Source of the DNA: Roseiarcus sp.
GTDB lineage: Bacteria; Pseudomonadota; Alphaproteobacteria; Rhizobiales; Beijerinckiaceae
Length of the DNA: 16,202 nt
Reading direction: 5' to 3'
NCBI GenBank assembly: GCA_030153205.1
Contig: JASLHV010000208.1
Span: 1-16,202 of the forward strand
Positions 7,603 through 14,203 of this stretch are shown here, one piece after another. Below the pieces are notes generated by a model. The model was not told the origin of the DNA and searched no databases. It saw nothing but the letters and a program-made list of their open reading frames with translations. Each line of letters begins with the position of its first letter. Position 1 is the stretch's first letter. A program made the translations under genes and the position numbers.

Positions 7603-8865
7603 ATGTCGATCTTCGTCGATTCCTTGGGTTTCCTTCGCGCACAATCGTTCCTCTCTCTGTTACATTTCTTTTGGTTCGTACTGATCTTCGATATTCCCCG
7701 CTATACCGTCGGGTTTTTCGCCGTCGCCACGACTCAACAACGCCGCGAACCGCGGGCCCTTTCGGTCCCCGGACGCGTCAGCGTTCTTCTCGCCGGCTAC
7801 AACGAGGAAAAAAGCCTGACGCAATGCGTTCGATCCTTGCGCGCGCAAGTAGGCGGTCCCTTCGAGATTGTCGCCATCGATGATGGCTCGACCGATGGGA
7901 TGTGGGATGTCGTCGCCCGTCTCGATCGGGAGGGCCTTATTCAGCGATGCGCTCGGCTCCACGCGCGCGGCGGCAAGGCGGCGGCGGTCAACCTCGCCGC
8001 TAGGTTGGCGAGCGGCGATATTTTCATCATCGTCGATTGCGATTGTTCGTTCGACCGTCACGCCGTCGCCCGATTGCTGGCGCCGCTTGCCGATCCTAGA
8101 GTCGGCGCCGTCTGCGGCAATATTCTGGTCCGCAATTCCGACGCCAGCATGATCACCGCGATTCAGGCGATCGAATATTTGACGAGCGTCACGCTCGGAC
8201 GAAGTCTCTTGGACGTGTTGAACCTCGTCACTTGCGTGTCGGGGGCTTTCGGCGCCTTCCGGCGGGAGGCGTGGGAGGCCATCGGCGGTTCGCCCGTCGG
8301 CCCCGGCGAAGATCTCGACATAACATTGCGGCTACGGCAACGAGGCTATGAAATTCGTTTTGCCCGCAATGCCATTTGTCAAACCGACGTCCCCGAGAAT
8401 CTCGTCGGCCTCGTCAGGCAGCGATTGCGTTGGGACCGCGACGCTCTCGCCATCCGGATCCGCAAGTTCGGTCACAATTTGCGGCCCTGGCACCCCGAAT
8501 TTTCCCTCAAGGAAACGGCGCACGAATTGGACTTCGTCATATTCGAATTTCTATCCGCGGCGATTTTCCCCTTCTACTTGGTCTATCTTGCGACCTTTGC
8601 GCCAAAAGCGATGTTGATCGTTCTTCTATCGTCATACATCGTCTTACTGTCGATGAGCGTTTCATCCGTGCTTATTTCTATCTATCTCATGCAAAGAAAT
8701 GAATTGTTGAAATTGGTGCTTTTCGTCCCGATGAGCGACTTGCTTCAGTGTTACGTCATGCGTTTTGTGCGACTCTTCGCTTATTGCGAAGAGCTCATTT
8801 TTTCGCGCTCCTTGAAAGACAATTACGTACCTGAGAAGGTGCGCGCCTGGTCGACTTGGCGATGA
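7603..8865 (+). CDS. Membrane-bound processive glycosyltransferase family 2
   Basis: A 420-residue inner-membrane GT2 with the cellulose/hyaluronan/Alg8-type layout. One or two hydrophobic segments lie at about residues 15-42, the catalytic domain at 57-285, and three or so membrane helices at about 305-375. Catalytic motifs are complete: Asp93/Asp94 in AIDDGSTDG, the DxD motif Asp145-Cys-Asp147, Glu236/Asp237 in GPGEDLD, and the Q-x-x-R-W motif at Gln273-Trp277. That motif is typical of processive synthases that polymerise and extrude a polysaccharide. No PilZ (c-di-GMP) domain is attached, unlike BcsA. The ribosome site AGGA (7594-7597) is 5 bp before ATG 7603. The HlyD-like gene downstream recalls the Alg8/Alg44 pairing. 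The sugar and the polymer cannot be inferred. Confidence 0.93.
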   Translation: MSIFVDSLGFLRAQSFLSLLHFFWFVLIFDIPRYTVGFFAVATTQQRREPRALSVPGRVSVLLAGYNEEKSLTQCVRSLRAQVGGPFEIVAIDDGSTDGMWDVVARLDREGLIQRCARLHARGGKAAAVNLAARLASGDIFIIVDCDCSFDRHAVARLLAPLADPRVGAVCGNILVRNSDASMITAIQAIEYLTSVTLGRSLLDVLNLVTCVSGAFGAFRREAWEAIGGSPVGPGEDLDITLRLRQRGYEIRFARNAICQTDVPENLVGLVRQRLRWDRDALAIRIRKFGHNLRPWHPEFSLKETAHELDFVIFEFLSAAIFPFYLVYLATFAPKAMLIVLLSSYIVLLSMSVSSVLISIYLMQRNELLKLVLFVPMSDLLQCYVMRFVRLFAYCEELIFSRSLKDNYVPEKVRAWSTWR

Positions 8866-8919
8866 AACGCCTCGCTTCTCATGAGCGCACGATCCCTCAC
8901 GGGCGATTCGAGGCGTTTC
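8864..8919 (+). promoter_or_regulatory. Perfect 11-bp inverted repeat covering the hlyD ribosome binding site
   Basis: GAAACGCCTCG (8864-8874) and CGAGGCGTTTC (8909-8919) are exact inverted complements separated by 34 bp. The left arm begins inside the TGA stop of the glycosyltransferase (8863-8865). The right arm contains GAGG (8910-8913), the Shine-Dalgarno of the HlyD-like gene starting at 8921. In the mRNA the hairpin would hide that site until a ribosome finishing the upstream gene opens it. An 8-bp palindrome CTCATGAG (8878-8885) lies in the loop. Confidence 0.65.
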
Positions 8920-8920
8920 C

Positions 8921-10039
8921 ATGATCAGAGGACGATTCAAGACACGCGGCGACGCCGACGCCATGGTTCAGCCGCCTCGACGCGGACGGCGCCGCGCGGG
9001 TCGCGCCGTTTACTTTCTGCTGCTAGCGGGCTTCGTCCTTTACCTCGTCGACGTGCTCGTCGGCTCTTTTTTCTTTCTGCGGGCGCCGGGACTGCTCATG
9101 ACGGATCGCTTCGTCATCGCGGCGAGCTACACCGCTCGCGTCATCAACATTCAGGTTCACGCCGGAGAGGTCGTGGCCAGGGGCGACGTGATCGGGCGGC
9201 TGGACTCGTCGGAAATGCTCAGCACGATCTCGGGCCTTGTCGCCCAGCAGGCGAGCTTAAGCGCCCGCCAAGACGAGTTGACGGCGCGCGTGCGGACGAT
9301 CAGCGCGCTGCTGCCCGTCGCGCGCGACCGCCTCGCCGCCGCCGAGACCAACGCTGTTGCAGTGGCGACAGCCACGTCAAAGGGCTTTGCGTCCAAAACC
9401 TTTCAGGGCGAGATCATCCGCGAGCTTTACGAGGCGCGTCGCGAAAAGGTTTCGATGGAGGCTGAGGCAGGTTCGATCCAAGACCAAATCGACGGTTTGC
9501 GGCGAAGCCTTACCGAGATCGACCGCGCGCTTGAACAGAGCCGTCAGGCCTATGCGGACGGCGCCATCATTTCCGACGTCGACGGGGTCATTGGCGCACG
9601 TGTTCCCAACCCCGGCTCGGTCTATCGAGCCGGCGACCCCTTGCTCGACATTCTCAACGGCGCGCCCTATGTCCTGGCCTATCTTCCGACAGAACGCCTC
9701 TTCGGCGTCAGCCGGGGCCAGCGGGTCGTCGTCACCGATGGGACGAAAAGCGTCGGCGGCGTCATCGAACGGATCGAGACGGTCGCCGATTATCTTCCAC
9801 CTGAATTCCAAAGCACATTTCAACCGAACGAAAAGCAACAGGTCGCTCGCGTCCTTCTCGATGGCGCCAATCCCTTCCCGATGCTCTCCAAGGTTTACGT
9901 CACATCCTCATGGTCGCCGGCCCGTGTCGCTGCCCTGCTCGAAGAGGGAATCGTAAGCCTCGCCGGCTTGACTCGAAAGGAAAGCGGTCAAGAGGGGGAG
10001 CCTCAAAAGCAAAGCGCCCTGGAGGCGCCTCGCCTATAG
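8921..10039 (+). CDS. HlyD-family periplasmic adaptor (membrane fusion protein)
   Basis: A 372-residue membrane-anchored adaptor. After a very basic N-terminus (PRRGRRRAGR, positive-inside), one transmembrane helix spans about residues 28-53. Two half lipoyl-like barrels follow: residues 65-97 (ARVINIQVHAGEVVARGDVIG) and 215-246 (DGVIGARVPNPGSVYRAGDPL). Between them, residues 100-210 form a long Gln/Arg/Ala/Glu-rich coiled coil. A beta-barrel region with YVLAYLPTERLFGVSRGQRV follows. This is the standard HlyD/EmrA order. The genomic neighbour is a polysaccharide synthase rather than an ABC or MFS exporter, so it probably bridges the synthase to the periplasm or outer membrane, like the HlyD-like part of Alg44. 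The start ATG 8921 has GAGG 7 bp upstream. Its stop (TAG 10037-10039) overlaps the stop of the convergent peptidase gene. Confidence 0.9.
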   Translation: MIRGRFKTRGDADAMVQPPRRGRRRAGRAVYFLLLAGFVLYLVDVLVGSFFFLRAPGLLMTDRFVIAASYTARVINIQVHAGEVVARGDVIGRLDSSEMLSTISGLVAQQASLSARQDELTARVRTISALLPVARDRLAAAETNAVAVATATSKGFASKTFQGEIIRELYEARREKVSMEAEAGSIQDQIDGLRRSLTEIDRALEQSRQAYADGAIISDVDGVIGARVPNPGSVYRAGDPLLDILNGAPYVLAYLPTERLFGVSRGQRVVVTDGTKSVGGVIERIETVADYLPPEFQSTFQPNEKQQVARVLLDGANPFPMLSKVYVTSSWSPARVAALLEEGIVSLAGLTRKESGQEGEPQKQSALEAPRL

Positions 10040-12139
10040 CGGCTTATCGATCGCGCCTAAGGCGAAAGCATAAGCAAGCGCCACATCCTCGAGCTGATCA
10101 AAGCGGCCGGACGAACCGCCATGGCCGGCCCCCATATTCACATGGAGCAGCACCGGTCCGCCGCCGGTCATCGTATCGCGCAACCGGGCGACCCATTTCG
10201 CCGGCTCCCAATAGGTAACGCGCGGATCGGTGAGGCCGGCGAGCGCCAGGATCGCAGGATAGGACTGGGCGGCGACATTGTCGTAAGGACTGTACGAGCG
10301 GATCGTCTCGAAAGCCTCGCGATCGAGGATCGGATTCCCCCATTCGAGCCATTCGGGCGGCGTCAACGGCAGGCTGTCGTCCAACATCGTATTCAGCACA
10401 TCGACGAAGGGAACATCGGCGATGATCGCGCGATAGAGAGACGGCGCGCGATTGGCGATCGCCCCCATCAGCATGCCGCCCGCGCTGCCGCCATGGGCCA
10501 CGACTTTGTCCTCGGCGCCGAAACCCTGATCGACCAAATGCCTGGTGGCGGCGATGAAGTCGTCGAAAGTATTGGCCTTTCTGGCGAGCTTACCCTCCTC
10601 GTACCAGCGCCAGCCTTTATCCGCGCCGCCGCGCACATGAGTGATGGCGAAGACGAAGCCGCGATCGACGAGGGACAGACGGTTTGTCGAGAAGGCGGCG
10701 TCGATGGAGATGCCATAGGCGCCATAGCCATAGACGAGAAGCGGGGCCGAACCGTCGATCGGCGTCTCCTTGCGATAAAGCAGCGAGATCGGAACTTTCT
10801 CGCCATCGAGCGCCGTTGCGAAGACGCGGCGCGTTACATAGTCGCTCGCCTGAAACCCCTTCGGCGCCATCTGGCGCTTGCGAAGAGTCCGCTCCCGCGT
10901 CGCCATGTCGTAATCATAGACTTCACGCGGCGTCGCCATGGACGAATAGGCGAAGCGCATGGTCGTCTGGTCGAACTCGAAAACATTTTCGAACCCAAGC
11001 GAATAGGCTTCGGCGTCGAAGGCGACGTGATGCTCTTCGGCGGTCGTAAGATCGCGCACAACGATGCGCGGCAATCCGTCCTCGCGTTCAAGGCGCGCCA
11101 GAAAGCGCTTGAACAGAGCCGTGGCGACAATCAATCGGCCGGGCTTATGCGAAATCAGATCCCGCCAATTCTCGACGCCGGGCTGGTCATGTGGCGCCGT
11201 GACGATTTTGAAATCGGCGGCGCCGTCGCTGTTGGCGCGGATATAAAATTCATCGCCATGATCCATGACGTCGTAGCGAAAGCCCGGCCGCCGCGGCGCT
11301 ATCAGGCGGGGCGGCGCCGCGGGATCATCGAGATCGACGACATGGCTCTCGGAGGCATCGTGGCCATGCACTGAAATCACGGCCAGTCCACCTAGCCGCG
11401 TCGCCGATACATTGATGAACCAAGCCGGGTCAGCCTCTTCAAAAACGACGCGATCCTGGCTTGCCGGCTCTCCGAGACGATGGAGCATGACACGCCACGG
11501 ACGATGATTCTCGTCGACCGCCACATACAGAAAGCCGAGCGAATCGCGTGTCCAGACAGCATGGCCGGCGCTGCTTTCGACGAGATCGTCAAGGTCCGCG
11601 CCTGAGGCGACATCGCGCACGCGAATGACGAAAAGTTCGGAGCCTTTGTCGTCCGCGCTCCAGGCGATCTTGGAATGGTCCGGCGCATGCCGTGCGTCGA
11701 AGAGGTGAAAGAAGGTCTTGCCCTGCGCTACGGCGTCGCCGTCGATGAGCACGGTCTCCTTGCCGCCGGCGCGCGGCGTGCGGCAGAAAATCCGATGCTG
11801 ACCGCCATGCCGGTAGCGCGTGTAATAGGCGTAAGGGCCATCCGGCGCTGGCGCTTCGCTGTCGTCCTCTTTGAGTCGCGCGCGCATTTCGCGCGCCAGT
11901 TCACGCCGCAAGCTTTTGAAAGGCGCGAGAACACGCTCAGAATAAGCATTTTCCGCCTCGAGGTGGCGGCGGATTGGCGCTGGCAGGCTTCCGGGCGCAC
12001 GCAAAACCTCGCGCCAATTCTCCGCTTTCAGCCACGCGTATTCATCGGTCCACGCGATATCATGAGCCAAGCGCCGCTCAGGCGCTTTTTCGGCGTGCGG
12101 CGGCGCATCTTCGCGGGATTTAACCTTACCTTGCGTCAT
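10034..12139 (-). CDS. ptrB: Oligopeptidase B (S9A serine peptidase)
   Basis: A 701-residue prolyl-oligopeptidase-family enzyme that cleaves short peptides after Arg or Lys. Residues about 1-430 form the beta-propeller gate and the rest the alpha/beta hydrolase. Counted from ATG 12139-12137, the catalytic triad is Ser552 in GGSAGGMLMG, Asp638 in GLTDPRVTYWEPAKW and His673 in GAGHGGSSGRF. The spacing and flanking residues agree closely with E. coli PtrB, as do LLVYGYGAYG and FVDVLNTMLDDSLPLT. The Arg-selective specificity is inferred from this similarity. No signal peptide is evident, so it should be cytosolic. The frame is open to 12391, but the family N-terminus (ERRLAHDIAWTDEYAWL) begins shortly after 12139; starts at 12154 or 12205-12214 are possible. 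It is divergent from the paiB-like gene and convergent with the hlyD-like gene. Confidence 0.95.
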   Translation of the reverse strand: MTQGKVKSREDAPPHAEKAPERRLAHDIAWTDEYAWLKAENWREVLRAPGSLPAPIRRHLEAENAYSERVLAPFKSLRRELAREMRARLKEDDSEAPAPDGPYAYYTRYRHGGQHRIFCRTPRAGGKETVLIDGDAVAQGKTFFHLFDARHAPDHSKIAWSADDKGSELFVIRVRDVASGADLDDLVESSAGHAVWTRDSLGFLYVAVDENHRPWRVMLHRLGEPASQDRVVFEEADPAWFINVSATRLGGLAVISVHGHDASESHVVDLDDPAAPPRLIAPRRPGFRYDVMDHGDEFYIRANSDGAADFKIVTAPHDQPGVENWRDLISHKPGRLIVATALFKRFLARLEREDGLPRIVVRDLTTAEEHHVAFDAEAYSLGFENVFEFDQTTMRFAYSSMATPREVYDYDMATRERTLRKRQMAPKGFQASDYVTRRVFATALDGEKVPISLLYRKETPIDGSAPLLVYGYGAYGISIDAAFSTNRLSLVDRGFVFAITHVRGGADKGWRWYEEGKLARKANTFDDFIAATRHLVDQGFGAEDKVVAHGGSAGGMLMGAIANRAPSLYRAIIADVPFVDVLNTMLDDSLPLTPPEWLEWGNPILDREAFETIRSYSPYDNVAAQSYPAILALAGLTDPRVTYWEPAKWVARLRDTMTGGGPVLLHVNMGAGHGGSSGRFDQLEDVALAYAFALGAIDKPL

Positions 12140-12343
12140 TGTCCGTTCAAGCATGGCGGGCTTTGAAGCCTCGTCTGGTCGTCTTGTCACCCCCAACGGA
12201 CTCATGCTTGCCATGCGCGCGCCACATAGGAAAGCCAAAGAATCGCCGTCGATTGTTTGAACGCGAGACAAGGCGCATATAGGCGTCATACGACTGGCGC
12301 TATTCGCCGGCAAGAAATCCGGCCGCATCTCGAAAGCCACACG

Positions 12344-12988
12344 ATGTACGAACCGCCTCTTCATCGAAAAGAGAGCCTGGAAGCGCAACATGCGTTAATC
12401 CGGCAGCAACCGCTTGGCTTACTGGTCAGCCATAGCGCCGCCGGGATCGAAGTGAATTCAATCCCCTTTCTGCTAGACGCGTCGGCTTCGAAGCTCGGGA
12501 CCTTGCGCGCCCATATGGCCCGCGCCAATCCGCAATGGCGCAGCCTGCAGCAGGCCGAAGAAGCGCTCGTCGTCTTTCAGGGACCAGACCGCTACATCTC
12601 GCCCAATTGGTACGCGACGAAACGCGAGACCGGCAAAGTCGTGCCGACCTGGAATTATGTCATGGTGCAGGCGCGCGGACGGCCGCGCGTCATCGAAGAC
12701 GCCGAATGGCTGCGCGCCCAGATCGACGAATTGACCCGCACGCATGAAGGAAACCGCGCCGCCCCGTGGCAGGTCTCGGACGCCCCGGCCGATTTCATCG
12801 CCATGCAAGTCAAAGCGATCGTCGGCGTCGAAATCGAGATCCAGCGCATCGCAGGCAAATGGAAGGCGAGCCAGAACCGTCCCGCCGCCGACCGCGAGGG
12901 CGTCGTCGAAGGCCTTATCGCGGAAGACGAGCCGATGGCGCTCGACATGGCCGAAATCGTACGGAGAGAGGGCGGCGATCGGGGCTGA
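12344..12988 (+). CDS. PaiB-type FMN-binding negative transcriptional regulator
   Basis: A 214-residue protein starting MYEPPLHRKESLEAQHAL, the MYxPxxF-like start of the PaiB family (FMN-binding, split-barrel fold). Typical stretches are PLGLLVSHSAAGIEVNSIPF, LRAHMARANPQWRSL and YISPNWYATK (around residues 20-95). Another is VPTWNYVMVQARGRPRVI, followed by a conserved C-terminal VKAIVGVEIEIQRIAGKWKASQNRP (listed in parts: VKAIVGVEIEIQ, then GKWKASQNR). B. subtilis PaiB acts with PaiA on sporulation and protease genes, but in proteobacteria the role is largely undefined; a flavin-linked oxidoreductase-like function is an alternative. The start was chosen for its match to family N-termini; an in-frame ATG at 12257 would add 29 unrelated residues. 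It is divergent from oligopeptidase B, an interesting coincidence given the protease link of PaiB. Confidence 0.9.
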   Translation: MYEPPLHRKESLEAQHALIRQQPLGLLVSHSAAGIEVNSIPFLLDASASKLGTLRAHMARANPQWRSLQQAEEALVVFQGPDRYISPNWYATKRETGKVVPTWNYVMVQARGRPRVIEDAEWLRAQIDELTRTHEGNRAAPWQVSDAPADFIAMQVKAIVGVEIEIQRIAGKWKASQNRPAADREGVVEGLIAEDEPMALDMAEIVRREGGDRG

Positions 12989-13013
12989 CGTTCCCGTCCA
13001 CTCTGGGGACGTT
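12987..13013 (+). terminator. Weak hairpin at the paiB-like stop codon
   Basis: ACGTTCCC (12988-12995) can pair with GGGGACGT (13005-13012) with one U-G wobble, around a 9-nt loop. It overlaps the TGA stop. No T run follows, so it would not be a standard intrinsic terminator. It could protect the mRNA 3' end or be chance. Confidence 0.3.
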
Positions 13014-13219
13014 CGACGGTACGGCTCAAACGGCAAACTTCGGACCAAAACCGTTCTTACGATCCTGGCGTGGGGTTGTTCGCGTCCGCCTTGTGGCATA
13101 GCAATAGGCTTGTGGTAGGCTTGCTTGGGCGCTGGGAAGGTGTCGGGCAGTATCCGCCTCGCCCTGACGCCAGATCGCCTGGCCGCAAGACGGCGCCGGG
13201 TTGAAAGGCGAATAGCCAC
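12989..13219. other. Intergenic region before the ABC_sub_bind gene
   Basis: 231 bp with no convincing gene. The most notable element is a tandem direct repeat: TAGGCTTG at 13105-13112 and again at 13116-13123 (11-bp period, about one helical turn). CTTGTGG also occurs twice (13090-13096 and 13109-13115). This may be a promoter or operator for the binding-protein/sensor pair. No clear -35/-10 pair is recognised. Confidence 0.35.
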
Positions 13220-14203
13220 ATGCTCACGCGTCGTCGCATCCTGACCTCCCTCGCTGCGGCTTCCGCGGCGGCGGCGGGTCCATCGTTCGGCCAAAACGAC
13301 AAGACGCTTCGCTTGGGCGCGATTGGCTCGGGCGGCCCGTTAATGGCCGATTCGCCGCGCGGCAAGATCCTCCTTAGCGCGCTGGCCGGTCTCGGCTACA
13401 CGCTGGGCCGGAATCTGGCCTTTGCGGCGCGTGGCGCGATGGCCGATCCCACAAAGCTGCCAGGTCTTATTCAGGAGTTGACCGCAGCGGGGACGGAAAT
13501 CTTCATCGCGACCGGCTATCCGAGCGCCGCGGCCGCCAAAGCCGCCGGCGTTCCAACCGTCATCTTCACAGGCGCGGGCGATCCGGTCGCGACAGGTTTG
13601 ATCGAAAGCTGGGCCCATCCTGGCGGAGCTGTCACCGGCATTTCGGACGTCGCGGCGACTTTGACCGTAAAAAGGTTGGAATTTTTGAAGGCTTTTTCAC
13701 CGCAATTGAAGCGGGTCGCGATGCTTTGGAACACAGACGATCGCGCCATGACTTTGCGCTACCAAGCGTCCGCCGACACCGCCCATATGCAAGGTCTTAT
13801 CGTCCAGCCGCTCGGCGTGCGCGAGCCTGACGACTTCAACGGAGCCTTTGCGGCGATGGACCGCGACAAGCCGGATGCGATTTTGATGGTCGCGGATGCG
13901 TTGACGGTCCTTAACCGAAAACGCGTCTTCGATTACGCATTTGCGCATCGGCTGCCCGCGATCTACGAATCCGACTCGTTCGCCCGCGAGGGTGGGTTGA
14001 TGTCCTATGGCGCCGATGAGCGCGAGTCTTTGGTCCGCGCGGCCTCCATGGTCGATCGTATCTTCAAAGGCGCCCGTCCAGGCGATATTCCTTTCGAGCA
14101 GCCGACGAGGTACCTTTTCGTCATCAACCTGAAAACAGCGAAGGCGATGGGACTCGAACCGCCCGTGACCCTACTCGGCCTTGCCGACGACGTGATCGAG
14201 TGA
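13220..14203 (+). CDS. ABC_sub_bind-type periplasmic substrate-binding protein
   Basis: A 327-residue exported protein. The N-terminus LTRRRILTSLAAASAAAAG, ending near SFGQ (residue 25), looks like a twin-arginine signal with a short hydrophobic core. The mature part has the two-lobe pattern of the ABC_sub_bind (DUF534-like) family: LRLGAIGSGGP, then LAGLGYTLGRNL, AGTEIFIATGYPSAAAAKAA, VPTVIFTGAGDPVATGLIES, HPGGAVTGISD and RVAMLWN. It ends with LFVINLKTAKAMGLEPP and LLGLADDVIE, a common family ending. Some family members bind aromatic amino acids, but the ligand cannot be told here. No permease or ATPase gene is adjacent. Instead the stop (TGA 14201-14203) overlaps the GTG of a sensor gene. 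An AAAGG at 13204-13208 is a distant ribosome site. Confidence 0.9.
   Translation: MLTRRRILTSLAAASAAAAGPSFGQNDKTLRLGAIGSGGPLMADSPRGKILLSALAGLGYTLGRNLAFAARGAMADPTKLPGLIQELTAAGTEIFIATGYPSAAAAKAAGVPTVIFTGAGDPVATGLIESWAHPGGAVTGISDVAATLTVKRLEFLKAFSPQLKRVAMLWNTDDRAMTLRYQASADTAHMQGLIVQPLGVREPDDFNGAFAAMDRDKPDAILMVADALTVLNRKRVFDYAFAHRLPAIYESDSFAREGGLMSYGADERESLVRAASMVDRIFKGARPGDIPFEQPTRYLFVINLKTAKAMGLEPPVTLLGLADDVIE

Noticed and set aside
10121..11374. Plus-strand frame of 417 codons opposite oligopeptidase B.
   Set aside because: It is an antisense shadow: the minus strand encodes a complete catalytic triad and family motifs, and the plus-strand product is low-complexity and charged.
12140..12391. 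In-frame extension of oligopeptidase B by 84 residues.
   Set aside because: It would overlap the start of the paiB-like gene and has no counterpart at the family N-terminus; the conserved part begins just after 12139.
13085..13125. Sigma-54 (-24/-12) promoter suggested by TGGCATAGCAATAGGC.
   Set aside because: The -12 element TTGC is not at the required spacing from TGGCA, so the match fails.
12473..13294. Minus-strand frame of 273 codons across paiB and the following gap.
   Set aside because: Arg/Asp-rich shadow of the paiB-like gene with no recognisable motif.
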